Both the position numbers and the translations under genes were made by a program. DNA of 64,000 nt from contig JAUFOR010000002.1 of assembly GCA_040285745.1 (NCBI GenBank), forward strand, positions 992,001-1,056,000, in the 5' to 3' direction. Below are positions 36,822-45,273 of this stretch, one piece after another. Source of the DNA: Barthelona sp. PCE. Lineage: Eukaryota; Metamonada: BaSk clade. Each line of letters opens with the position of its first letter. The first letter of the stretch is position 1. The notes beneath the pieces were generated by a model. The model saw nothing but the letters and a program-made list of their open reading frames with translations. It was not told the DNA's origin and did no database searches.

Positions 36822-37628
36822 TCAGCTTGAAAACAGCCCAATTATGCGAGACATACCTAATGCACTAGATTTTCTGGTCACTTCAGCTTCCTGCACATAC
36901 GAGCTTGACCACACCATGTCTGCTTGTAGTCTATAATATCTCATAGCACATTCAATGATACCTGCCATTTCTTTTGTCACCTTTCTGTGTATTGTAGGCG
37001 ATTCTATAGTCTCATTATTAGAAATTTTTGGTTTATATGTTTTAAACGAACAAAAGTCTGAATTCATCTTCTCTTTCAACGTTAAGTTCTCCGGATCAAC
37101 ACCTTCCTCTGTGAATAGCCTGATTGCGAAAGTTTGATTGCCGTTACTGTCATATTCAAAACGATTACTAAATACAGGTCCCCAGACCATCCTGCAAATA
37201 TCTGTGATGTGTGTTATAGTTGCTTTCACCAATACTCCAGCGCTGTTTGTCTTTATGTGATAAACACGGCGAGTTGTAATTAAGATAATTCTTTCTTGCT
37301 CAACATCCCATTGGTTTATAGCCAGAACACGGTATCCTTTAATAAAATCCTCGTCGCTCTGCACCAGGGAATCCCTTAAATCCCTCATTATTTCGATATA
37401 TTCTGTGTTTGATGGTGTGTAAAAGCATTGTGTTTTATCTTCTTCTAAGAGTTTTATAACCTGTTCAACGTCCCCCAACTGCACATAAGAGTCAAATAAA
37501 GTCTGTAAATGTGCAGAATTCTTTGCCAAATTGGATAACGTTTCAGAAAAATTAACTGAATGTGTTGTTTCTGGTCGAATGTCTGCAGGGCCCCTCGATG
37601 ACATCCCATGGGGCAGTTGTGATGTCAT
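36822..37628 (-). CDS. TPRG1/hSac2-domain-like protein
   Basis: A 268-residue protein. The central part (about residues 95-175) has FIKGYRVLAINQWDVEQERI followed by a strand pattern ILITTRRVYHIKT and an ICRMVWG loop, resembling the hSac2 domain found in TPRG1/TPRG1L and next to the Sac phosphatase domain in INPP5F. No phosphatase CX5R motif is present, so it would be a non-catalytic, possibly lipid- or membrane-associated protein. The N-terminal 90 residues are helical. The ATG at 37628 is the first in frame. Confidence 0.5.
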   Translation of the reverse strand: MTSQLPHGMSSRGPADIRPETTHSVNFSETLSNLAKNSAHLQTLFDSYVQLGDVEQVIKLLEEDKTQCFYTPSNTEYIEIMRDLRDSLVQSDEDFIKGYRVLAINQWDVEQERIILITTRRVYHIKTNSAGVLVKATITHITDICRMVWGPVFSNRFEYDSNGNQTFAIRLFTEEGVDPENLTLKEKMNSDFCSFKTYKPKISNNETIESPTIHRKVTKEMAGIIECAMRYYRLQADMVWSSSYVQEAEVTRKSSALGMSRIIGLFSS

Positions 37629-37942
37629 TTTGCAAATATATATGCTGAAAGGAAAATGAAATGGTGAAAGTTTTGTTTATCACTGTTTTATTCTTTAGAT
37701 TGCATATCATCGTTTTTTAACTGCAGGGCAGAGGTGGTTTGTCGATGAATATTGCGAATATTTGTGAATTGTATTGACAGAAATTTGCGCAGGTGAGTTT
37801 TTAAAAGGTTATATTATGTGAATTTTTATCGTCAAAGCTGACAGCAAAAGTTGATTAATTTTTTTGTTTCCTTTGTTAAGATGTTTTTACATATTTTCCT
37901 TTTTTCTTGAAATTCATTTCAGTTTCGATAGTTTAATTGAAA
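37629..37942. other. Intergenic region between divergent genes
   Basis: 314 bases of AT-rich DNA holding the promoters of both flanking genes. A CAGGTGAGT string at 37790 and a TTTCAG at 37917 could mark a leader intron, but the CCTTTT motif at 37898 offers a simpler reading. No other gene is seen. Confidence 0.5.
37892..37906 (+). promoter_or_regulatory. CCTTTT initiator-like motif of the 37943 gene
   Basis: TATTTTCCTTTTTTC; the second C is 44 bases before ATG 37943, the longest spacing counted. Confidence 0.4.
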
Positions 37943-38308
37943 ATGGCACAACCCATACCACATGCTCAGCTTACAGATCTTATGAAAAGGGCTGGAATTG
38001 CTCAAAATCCCAATTCATTGCAAGAATTCACTATTCATCATAAATTAAAGAAGTCCCTCATAGATTTACCCTCAAATGTCTCATTTACACAGTTTTTTCT
38101 TTTCTGTGAAGGTCTTTTCGGAGAAACGCAGTCAGATTTGAGCATTATTTTGGTTACCGTTGACAGCAACGAAGAAGAACTTGAACGTATTCCTATTGTT
38201 ACTCGCTTTGAGTTCGAGAGTGCATTGACCTCAATCGGAGGTGTGAAAGATGGACATAAGTGTATCTTTATTTTAGAAGAGGCACCTAGAAAAGGATGTT
38301 GTTGTTAA
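37943..38308 (+). CDS. Small protein with PB1-like fold and CCC C-terminus
   Basis: A 121-residue protein. Residues about 20-110 have the rhythm of a PB1/ubiquitin-like domain: FTIHHKLKKSLIDLP, FTQFFLFCEGLFGE, LSIILVTVDSNEEELERIP, FEFESALTSIGGVKDGH and KCIFILEE. It ends in RKGCCC, a run of three cysteines at the very end that could be prenylated or palmitoylated, which would put it on a membrane. Both ideas come from pattern only. The frame contains one non-ATG codon pair upstream; 37943 is the first ATG. Confidence 0.5.
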   Translation: MAQPIPHAQLTDLMKRAGIAQNPNSLQEFTIHHKLKKSLIDLPSNVSFTQFFLFCEGLFGETQSDLSIILVTVDSNEEELERIPIVTRFEFESALTSIGGVKDGHKCIFILEEAPRKGCCC

Positions 38309-38566
38309 AGTCATGTGTTTTTGTTTGCATAGCCTTGTAAATTAAGTAACTTGTCGATTATTTCAGGTTACCGTAGATTTTTTTGTTTTGATGAATGAAA
38401 TGCAGGTTGCGATTTTTCTGCAATTGTTAAAAATTCATTAGTGTAAATGTGTCTGTGAGCATGATCGAACAATGATTGACCTTATAATAGTAATAGAAAC
38501 TATTTGTTTTCCAAATATCTCCCCTTTCAAATTGAACGAGATTAATTCTCTAGAAATGCTTTGATC

Positions 38567-39259
38567 ATGACTTATACCATTCCTACACACACAACAAACA
38601 TATCCATCGCCCATATAGACTTTAATCCGTTGGATGTTTCTCCTCAAGCTAAAAGCAGTCCTATCCGGAGTGCTAACAAGGCTGAACGGCTACGAAAGCT
38701 CAGGATACAGTCTCTCCATCGTGAAAAACAGCGTAAAATTGAAGAAGCAAGGGAATATGGACAAAAAACAAAGTTATTAGCAAATGCTATTCGAAAACGT
38801 GAGTCAGATGCAAAGAAAAGACGAGTACGGAATTTTAAGCAGTCTTTAAAAGCTTCTAAGATGTGTTTTCAACAAATTAATTTGAGGAAGAAATCGCAGT
38901 CTGATGAAAGAGCTCGTCCTCACACGTCCATGGGGTTCTCCAGAAACGCACCCCAAGTGTCAGATGTCATGACAGACTTTGAGTTGGAAGAGAAATTCCC
39001 GACTATGATGTTCAATTTTAACACAGAAGATCGAGTTTATCCCAGTCGTGCATTTGTTCCTGCCGCAGCAACTAGTTATGGAGGGGGTTTTACACTGAAC
39101 TGCTATAATGCAAAACGAAAAATGCAGAAAAAAGCAGTGTTCAGTCCTCCAAAGCGACCAAAAACGAGCAAAAAGAAGCGTAGACCACGTCCAAGGACAG
39201 CATCAAGACAAAATATTGACCATTATATTCGACAAAGGCCTCAATCAAGTCTTCTGTAG
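38567..39259 (+). CDS. Basic protein with repeated RPxT/S motifs, possibly axonemal
   Basis: A 230-residue, strongly basic protein. Residues about 35-110 form a charged helix rich in Lys/Arg (AERLRKLRIQSLHREKQRKI). It carries four short RP motifs: RPHTSMGF, RPKTSKKK, RPRTASRQ and RPQSSLL, the last at the C-terminus. Similar R-P-x-T/S-A/S motifs are common in ciliary microtubule-binding proteins, and the large protein at 4621-8118 has ARPSF/KPQTA. A flagellar role is an inference. ATG 38567 is the first start; the upstream CCCCTTTC is a weak promoter match. Confidence 0.55.
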   Translation: MTYTIPTHTTNISIAHIDFNPLDVSPQAKSSPIRSANKAERLRKLRIQSLHREKQRKIEEAREYGQKTKLLANAIRKRESDAKKRRVRNFKQSLKASKMCFQQINLRKKSQSDERARPHTSMGFSRNAPQVSDVMTDFELEEKFPTMMFNFNTEDRVYPSRAFVPAAATSYGGGFTLNCYNAKRKMQKKAVFSPPKRPKTSKKKRRPRPRTASRQNIDHYIRQRPQSSLL

Positions 39260-39289
39260 TGTAAAAATATAATTCCCTTGCATTCCTTT

Positions 39290-39305
39290 ACAATTCCTTT
39301 TCAAT
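39290..39305 (+). promoter_or_regulatory. CCTTTT initiator-like motif of the 39328 gene
   Basis: ACAATTCCTTTTCAAT; the second C is 31 bases before ATG 39328. Confidence 0.5.
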
Positions 39306-39327
39306 ATACTTTACATTAATAAGTAGG

Positions 39328-39642
39328 ATGTCCGCACACATTAATGAACAAGATCACGTACCGGAAGACTTTTCAAACGATCTTATGTCTTTTCTTACAA
39401 AATACGTTCGTCCGGGATTTTCTCATCGTTTAGAGATTTTTCTCAAGATTCTTCTTGGTTTTGTCGTGGTTATGTTGTTCTTTTACAGGTTAATGTTTCC
39501 ACCAGAGCTTCGTATCGCTGCAGATATCATGTTTGGCATTTCTATCGTTTTAATGGTTGCTGTCTTCCTCTTCGCACGTCTCTACAGGAAGAGCATCCAC
39601 ATAGACCACTCATTTGATGAAATCAAAGAGAAAAAAGAATAA
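39328..39642 (+). CDS. Small two-helix membrane protein, possible VMA21-like
   Basis: A 104-residue protein with two membrane helices (about residues 43-60 and 68-86) joined by a short loop, and a charged tail ending KEKKE, which fits a KxKxx ER-retrieval signal. Size, two helices and an ER-retrieval tail match the V-ATPase assembly factor VMA21, but many small ER proteins share this layout and no sequence signature was seen. It ends 38 bases from the convergent alanine aminotransferase. Confidence 0.5.
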   Translation: MSAHINEQDHVPEDFSNDLMSFLTKYVRPGFSHRLEIFLKILLGFVVVMLFFYRLMFPPELRIAADIMFGISIVLMVAVFLFARLYRKSIHIDHSFDEIKEKKE

Positions 39643-39680
39643 ATTTCACCAAATCGAAATTTCGAAATCTTGCTTTTTTA

Positions 39681-41111
39681 TTATTCATATTTAGCAAGGA
39701 AAGTGGCATGGAAGTTTCTAATGTTACCCAAGAAAACATCAAACTTCTCTTCAGCGGGGAGAATAGTGCACCTCAAATGGTAGGTTCCTTCAACTTGTTT
39801 AAACCCAGAACCAGGTACAGCACATACACCGGTGGAATGCAGCAACTCAAGAGCATAAAGCATATCGGGAGCGACACCTTCTTTCTCAGCAGCAACGATT
39901 GCACCTTGAGGCATGGTGATTTTTGGGAAAGAGTACATAGAGCCCTGTACAGTCTGGCAAGTGACGCCAGGAAGGCTGTTCCAGAACTCAGTGAGACGAG
40001 CTGCGCGACGCTTGTAGCTTTCACTGAGTGCTGTGATCTCTGTGTTGCATGACTCATATGAAGTATCACCGGGTTTGGGAAGGGAACACATGCAAGCGAC
40101 AGCGATCTGGCCGTCAATGTTAGGGCAGAGACGGACACTGCTGAGCTTATAGATGAGTGACAGGAACTCCTCAGGGAAGTTGATATACTCACCATAGCCA
40201 CCTCGACGGCCGCATTCACCAAAGTATCCTTTGGAAGTAGAGTGGAAAGAAGCAAGGCGGCACTGGTCACGGTATTCGCTCTCAAACAAAACTTGGCGGA
40301 ATGAAGTCCATTCGCCCTGATAAATGTTCATCTGGTAAACCTCATCAGCCAACAGGAGGATGTCATTATCAACACAAAACTTAATGATCTCCAGCTGGGC
40401 TTGGCGGGTGAGAACTTGACCAGTAGGATTGCCGGGATTAATGACAACCATGGCACGGGGGTTGATGTTGTTATCTTTGGCATATTTCAAGGCGTTGCTC
40501 AAAGGAGTGAGGTCTCCGATACCCCAACCGTCCTCTTCAATGAGGTAGTAGGGCACCAGAGAGCCACCGTTAAGAGCAATGGAGGCGGAGTAGAGAGGGT
40601 ATTGAGGAATGGGAGTTAGAATACCGTCTTGAGGTCCTCTGATAATGGTTTGCAGGAGAGATTGGATTGCAGGTGATGCGCCGTCTGTGAAGAAAATATG
40701 GTCACGGTTGACCTCTCCCTTAGGAAGGCTGTCACGGTTTTCGATGAAATCTCCAACATACTCACGGAGAGCAGCGTGGCCCTTTGAGTGTGTGTAAGCG
40801 GCGGTGCGTGGGATGTCGGCCAGAATTTCGCGTGCCCTGGCGGTCACGTCCTCGGGATAAGGGGAATTCTCAAGCAAATTAGGATCATTGACCAAAGCAA
40901 GAAGTTGACGGTAAAATGTGATTGGCTGCTGGCCTAAAGCAGCAGGATTGCCAATATTACAAAAGTAAACTTCATCAAAAGGTAAACCGTGGTTGGGGGT
41001 CTTGACCTTTTTGGCAAGCTCGCCAGCTTCTATGGCGATTCGACCACGGACTGCGTACTGTGCGTTGACTACGCCCTGGTTAAGCTCATTGTTGTCGAAA
41101 ATAAAAGACAT
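39681..41111 (-). CDS. Alanine aminotransferase
   Basis: A 476-residue class I/II aminotransferase of the alanine type. It begins with NAQYAVRGRIAIEAGELAKK, keeps FDEVYFCNIGNPAALGQQPITFYRQ, GASPAIQSLLQ, the VINPGNPTGQVLT motif and the PLP-lysine region STSKGYFGECGRRGGY, and ends with FHLRCT-type motif YHLRCTILPAEEKF. It interconverts pyruvate plus glutamate with alanine plus 2-oxoglutarate using pyridoxal phosphate. In anaerobic protists this enzyme makes alanine as a fermentation end product, so it fits a metamonad lifestyle. Full length; ATG 41111 is the first start. No organellar targeting extension is evident. Confidence 0.95.
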   Translation of the reverse strand: MSFIFDNNELNQGVVNAQYAVRGRIAIEAGELAKKVKTPNHGLPFDEVYFCNIGNPAALGQQPITFYRQLLALVNDPNLLENSPYPEDVTARAREILADIPRTAAYTHSKGHAALREYVGDFIENRDSLPKGEVNRDHIFFTDGASPAIQSLLQTIIRGPQDGILTPIPQYPLYSASIALNGGSLVPYYLIEEDGWGIGDLTPLSNALKYAKDNNINPRAMVVINPGNPTGQVLTRQAQLEIIKFCVDNDILLLADEVYQMNIYQGEWTSFRQVLFESEYRDQCRLASFHSTSKGYFGECGRRGGYGEYINFPEEFLSLIYKLSSVRLCPNIDGQIAVACMCSLPKPGDTSYESCNTEITALSESYKRRAARLTEFWNSLPGVTCQTVQGSMYSFPKITMPQGAIVAAEKEGVAPDMLYALELLHSTGVCAVPGSGFKQVEGTYHLRCTILPAEEKFDVFLGNIRNFHATFLAKYE

Positions 41112-41383
41112 GTGAAGAAAGTGGTGAAATAATAATCTCCAGGTGAAGTAGATATAATGACCACCTGAATTGCATCTTTAGCCTTGGATTATCCACAAAG
41201 TACTTGATAATTGTTCAATAACCTAAAGATGACCTCTCAAAGATAGGAACAATCCTGTTTTTTTGCTTATTTCAATGTTTTACACAGAGAAACCTTTGCT
41301 AATCGCCATATTGTCTGCAGATTTCCTGCAGATTCTCTGTTTAGCGATATGTTTCTGCAGTATCTTTTTTGTGCATTATTTTT

Positions 41384-43003
41384 ATGGCAAAGGTTTTTCC
41401 TGAAGGGCTTGGCATTTTTTTGAGCGAGGAATGTGGGGTTTGCACAAATTTAGTTCTTGTGAACAAGCAAGAATTATTACCACATTCAACTCTTCATGAG
41501 ATGCTTGAAAGGGGAAATACAATTGTTCCCGTGCTTCACTCGGATATGTATTGCGAGCTTGTTCGAGATGAACATGTTCTACGGTATTTTAGGATAGATG
41601 ATAGTATGAATTGCATATTTTCACATGAACATAATATTTTAAAGCATAAAATGTCCATGAAAACAGTGAAAAAGGGCTATTTGTTAGGAAATAATTGGTT
41701 TTCTATGAAAAATAACGATGTGATTGCATTTTTTAACTTTGTTGATGGTAGGCGAATGAGAAGTGAAGGTTTTAATTTACTGAACAGACTATCCAGCGCA
41801 ACGGTCGGTGGCCACTCTGCAGTGCTTATGTTTAACAAATATAGGCAATGATATTGATATAGTTGATATTGTGGACAGTTGTTCAACCGAAGGAGCTACC
41901 ACTGTGGGTTGCACGGACAGAAAGCTCCAGGCCATTTTTGGTGTTGAGGAACCGTTTTTTGTTGACGATAGAGGAGAAAGAAAGGGAAAGAAGTGGATGA
42001 ATTTTTTTTGCTTCAATTTGAAGAATATGCTGTGATGGGAACGCCCCCAATGACAGGGAAGCTCATCGGTATGCAGCCTGGTGATGATTTTATAAGCGTT
42101 GACGAGCATGTTCGGATCAAAGATGGGTTGATGCTCGTTAACAGTTGTGTTATTGATTTCGAGACAAAAACACTGTTAACAGGGTATCCCACATGCAAAA
42201 AAGACGGAGATGGGGGTATCACAGTGTGGACATCTACATGTATATCTCGCTTGCAGAATAGAGTGTTTTTGAATATTAGACCATATCAGCAGGAGGAAGT
42301 AATGCTTGCAATGTCGGCCGGTGATACCATATATCGCATTGGATCACGACTGTTTTACAACGGGGAAGAGGTGGACCGATACAGCAATCGAGAAATATTA
42401 TCGGCTTCGATTGTTGGTGATACAGCTTTTATCCTTATCCAGGCAGAGGACCTGATGTTAAGTGTGCGTCATATGAGCGAGGGATTACCAGAGAAGTATT
42501 TGGTGTCCCATGTGTTCTGTGACACCAGACGAGCAACTTTTACTTTGCATTGTAACCCATTCAGCTCTGATATGTTTTTGGTAGAAGTCATGTACACGAT
42601 TAGTCGAGAAAAAGAAATGCATTTGGTCAGGTTTGCAAAAGAAACTGAATCTTTTGTTTTTGAACCGTTATCAGTAACATACTTTGATAAATATGATCCA
42701 TTCTTTATTGGACCCAGAACAATGATATGGGGAGACATTGTTAATGTGAATGGCAATGTGCTTTATGATAACTGCTCTTTTATTGACATGGATCTTGATC
42801 TTTGGGATATATCATTACCCGAAAGGATGTGGATGCGCCACAGCAATGAGCTTTGCATCCTAGAAGGTATGAAACTGCATGATTTGCAGATTTTTGTTTT
42901 TGTTTTTGAGGTGATGGAAAATAAGGTTGAATTTGTTCGTAAAGAGCAGATAAGTCTATTGCAGATAGAGTCAGACGATTGGTATATTAATAAAATGATT
43001 TGA
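41384..43003 (+). pseudogene. Single gene broken by two compensating frame changes (unknown product)
   Basis: Three open segments lie end to end. 41384-41851 starts at an ATG and ends ...MFNKYRQ. A middle segment, read one base forward, covers roughly 41850-41985 and looks coding (CTDRKLQAIFGVEEPFFVDD). 41981-43003, back in the first frame, encodes over 325 residues. The second shift falls in the purine run GAGAAAGAAAGGGAAAGAAG. The third segment lacks its own promoter motif, though an ATG occurs at 42035. Read together it is a beta-rich, propeller-like protein of about 535 residues. Sequencing errors, a decaying gene or real frameshifting are all possible. The family is unknown. Confidence 0.55.
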
Positions 43004-43019
43004 TGGAGTGTTTGTCAAA

Positions 43020-43037
43020 TTTTCTTCCTTTTTTCGC
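43020..43037 (+). promoter_or_regulatory. CCTTTT initiator-like motif of RABL2
   Basis: TTTTCTTCCTTTTTTCGC in the 55-base gap after the preceding stop; the second C is 31 bases before ATG 43059. Confidence 0.55.
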
Positions 43038-43058
43038 TTTTATACTTTTCAAAGCACG

Positions 43059-43631
43059 ATGAGCACCAACAAACTTAAGATTTGTCTCGTTGGAGACAGC
43101 GCAGCAGGGAAAACTGCATTATTAGAGTTCTTTCTTTTTGGACGGGACCACAAAGTACTTTCAGAACAATCAACAACCGGCGTTGACATGTTCGAGTTTA
43201 CATACAAGAAGGATGGTGTCGATTGGCTTATAGAGTTTTGGGATGCAGCTGGTCAAGATGATTATGATCCCTATCATCCAAGTTTCTTCTTTTGCTCGGA
43301 TTGTTGTATATTTTGCTTTGATTCCGTGAGAAGAATCACATATAAGAACCTTAAACAATGGTATAGAGATATGATTTCTATAGCTACAACAGGTTCAATT
43401 CCGTGTTTCGTTTTTTGCAATAAGGTTGATTTAAACCCTGATGCAACGAAGCGTACGTACAAGTTTGCTACAGAACGTAATTTTCCATTGTTCTTTACGA
43501 GTGCCGCCGATGGTACAAATGTTGTTCAAGGTTTCACAACGGCTATCGATGAAGCAATCAGGATGCGAGCAGAGCGTGAGGCGGGTAATGTTGATGATTT
43601 AGTTAGAGATGTGATGGATGTATTGGAATAG
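43059..43631 (+). CDS. RABL2: RABL2-like ciliary small GTPase
   Basis: A 190-residue Ras-fold GTPase with GDSAAGKTALL (P loop), WDAAGQD (switch II), NKVD (guanine specificity) and FFTSAADGTNVVQGF (G5). NLKQWYRDM, IPCFVFCNKVD and SAADGTNVV match RABL2, which activates entry of IFT-B and BBSome cargo at the ciliary base. As in RABL2, there is no C-terminal prenylation cysteine. The switch II glutamine is present, but the residue after it is Asp rather than Glu. The ATG at 43059 begins the GTPase fold; 17 open codons upstream have no ATG. IFT57, an IFT-B subunit, lies 6 kb away. Confidence 0.85.
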   Translation: MSTNKLKICLVGDSAAGKTALLEFFLFGRDHKVLSEQSTTGVDMFEFTYKKDGVDWLIEFWDAAGQDDYDPYHPSFFFCSDCCIFCFDSVRRITYKNLKQWYRDMISIATTGSIPCFVFCNKVDLNPDATKRTYKFATERNFPLFFTSAADGTNVVQGFTTAIDEAIRMRAEREAGNVDDLVRDVMDVLE

Positions 43632-43695
43632 TAAAAACAGTGATATTATTATTATTTAGCTTTTCAACAAAGGGCATACAGCTTTTTTGCGTGTT

Positions 43696-44091
43696 ATGGT
43701 TAGTTTCACAGGGAAATTAGTACTAGTTTTACTTTTTACACATTTTTATTATTCTGCTGCAATAGATTATGGAAATGATGACTATTTTACCAATGGAAAT
43801 CCGCTCTGGGAGAGAGCTAAGGAGTATGGATGCACAGATGAGCGTGATTGGGTGTGTGTTGAGTATGATACCGGCAAATTTCAGAATCATTTTGTTGATG
43901 AGTCTTTTAACGAGGAAGAGGTGTCAATTCGGAGATTTAGACGCAATACGTATGAGTATGCTGATTTATTTAATCCCTGTATTGCGGAAGCATTAGGTTT
44001 TGATCGTGTTTATGCAGGAAAGTGTTGTTTTGAGCTTCATGGAAAACAAATACACACATTTTTATGTGAAGGAGCTCGACGTATTGTGTAA
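43696..44091 (+). CDS. Small secreted protein
   Basis: A 131-residue protein with an N-terminal signal peptide (residues about 8-24, ending near YYSAA) and a mature part with seven cysteines, including a CCF pair and CEGARR near the end. No membrane helix follows, so it is probably secreted or luminal, with disulfides. I do not recognise the family. ATG 43696 is the first in frame. Confidence 0.55.
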   Translation: MVSFTGKLVLVLLFTHFYYSAAIDYGNDDYFTNGNPLWERAKEYGCTDERDWVCVEYDTGKFQNHFVDESFNEEEVSIRRFRRNTYEYADLFNPCIAEALGFDRVYAGKCCFELHGKQIHTFLCEGARRIV

Positions 44092-44302
44092 ATCGATAAT
44101 TTTGTAATAAACAGGCACCGGTATTTAGTTAGATATACAAGTAAACAAAAGTGTTACATGCACCGCATACTATCGTTTCAACATATCCAGCTGATAAAAA
44201 GACTCTATAGTGGATGTAGTGTTAACAAAAAAAAATAAAACAACAATGAAGAGTTACGTTCTCTTTTTACTGGGCTTGGCAGGTTAATCAGGCCGAGTGA
44301 TC

Positions 44303-44674
44303 TTACTTCTTGGGGGTAGAAAGGTTGAGCTCACGGTTGAACTTGGAAACCATATCCATAGTGACGGAGTCGACAATAATGCCAACCTCGGGACCAGTAG
44401 GAATGGCAGAGGTGGAAGGAACGTAGTTATCACGGCGTTCGCGCTCCTCCTCAAGCAATTTGAAGGAAATACCACGTACGGGCCCGGCAGCGAGTCTACG
44501 CATAAGGTGGGTAGTGTAACCAGCAACCTTGTTCCTGAGGCGCTTGGATTGGATGACACAGACATCCTCGATCAACTTCTTGTTGAGATCGTAATCCAAG
44601 GTAAGCTTGGGGTAGTACTTCTCGATGATCTTTTTAGAAGCACGCTTAACAGTCTTAGTACGGACACCTCCCAT
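44303..44674 (-). CDS. RPS17: 40S ribosomal protein eS17
   Basis: A 123-residue protein starting [20 protein letters not shown], with the family blocks [17 protein letters not shown] and [20 protein letters not shown]. Full length for a protist eS17; the animal C-terminal extension is shorter here. The open frame runs 22 codons further upstream and even has an ATG, but the conserved N-terminus and the promoter motif place the start at 44674. Expected to be highly expressed. Confidence 0.96.
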   Translation of the reverse strand: MGGVRTKTVKRASKKIIEKYYPKLTLDYDLNKKLIEDVCVIQSKRLRNKVAGYTTHLMRRLAAGPVRGISFKLLEEERERRDNYVPSTSAIPTGPEVGIIVDSVTMDMVSKFNRELNLSTPKK

Positions 44675-44687
44675 TGTTAGTAGCAGA

Positions 44688-44704
44688 CGAAAAAGGAATA
44701 AAAG
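44688..44704 (-). promoter_or_regulatory. CCTTTT initiator-like motif of eS17
   Basis: Sense strand reads CTTTTATTCCTTTTTCG; the second C is 21 bases before ATG 44674. It rules out the upstream ATG. Confidence 0.6.
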
Positions 44705-44937
44705 CAAAAGGAAGTTAATTATGCACTTCCAAGGTTCCAATGAACTTTACTTGACAATAAATGGCGTTTGTGACTATGATTTTTACTGAGAAATTCTTCA
44801 AAAAGTATTCTACTGTTGCTAGAAGTAGAAAAAATTCACTTTCTAGAACAAGTTCTTATTTTGTAACAATGTTACAGGTGCATGTGTTTACCATAGCTAT
44901 TCTATGCCTCTCACAATTCAATAAAACCAGCAATTCG

Positions 44938-44953
44938 TGTAATCCTTTTTAAA
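44938..44953 (+). promoter_or_regulatory. CCTTTT initiator-like motif of the DPY30-like gene
   Basis: TGTAATCCTTTTTAAA-type sequence; the second C is 27 bases before ATG 44972. Confidence 0.45.
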
Positions 44954-44971
44954 CGCATTATCAAGTCAGTG

Positions 44972-45193
44972 ATGAAGGTAACAGAGATTCCCATCGATTC
45001 CAATGAGACAAAATCCTTTTCAGGAGGTCTCCCTGATTCAGAGTACATCAGAAACTACATTAATCAGAATTTGGAAGCAGTATTGCAAGATGCCTTGGCA
45101 GAATTAGCAAAGGTGAAGCCTGAGGACCCTCTTCTGTGGTTGGCAAACTACTTACTCAAGAATAACACAAACACTCCAAAGGTCGAGGAGTAA
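44972..45193 (+). CDS. DPY30-domain small protein
   Basis: A 73-residue protein. IRNYINQNLEAVLQDALAEL followed by AKVKPEDPLLWLANYLLKNN is the DPY30 helical motif, normally xYLxxxVxPxLxxGLxxLxxxRPxNPxxxLAxYLLxxN. DPY30 forms a dimer that binds an amphipathic helix of partners: ASH2 in histone H3K4 methyltransferase complexes, or AKAP-like and radial-spoke proteins in cilia. With flagellar genes nearby, either role is possible. A GTG precedes the ATG; 44972 is the start. Confidence 0.85.
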   Translation: MKVTEIPIDSNETKSFSGGLPDSEYIRNYINQNLEAVLQDALAELAKVKPEDPLLWLANYLLKNNTNTPKVEE

Positions 45194-45273
45194 TCTTGTT
45201 TTTCTTTTTTACATAATGTATCATACTTTTGTACTATATAGTCACATAGACCGCATGGAATAAGCACAACGCA

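Noticed and set aside
37790-37922. Leader intron before the 37943 gene (CAG/GTGAGT to TTTCAG, about 130 bp)
   Set aside because: The supposed polypyrimidine tract is a CCTTTT promoter motif at the usual distance from the ATG, so transcription probably starts inside the supposed intron. RNA data would decide.
44675-44740. N-terminal extension of eS17 by 22 residues
   Set aside because: The conserved eS17 N-terminus starts at 44674, and the extension is the translated promoter region.
44761-44952. 63-codon ATG frame between eS17 and the DPY30-like gene
   Set aside because: No promoter motif at a suitable distance, no homology signal and a low-complexity translation; it mostly covers the promoter region of its neighbour.
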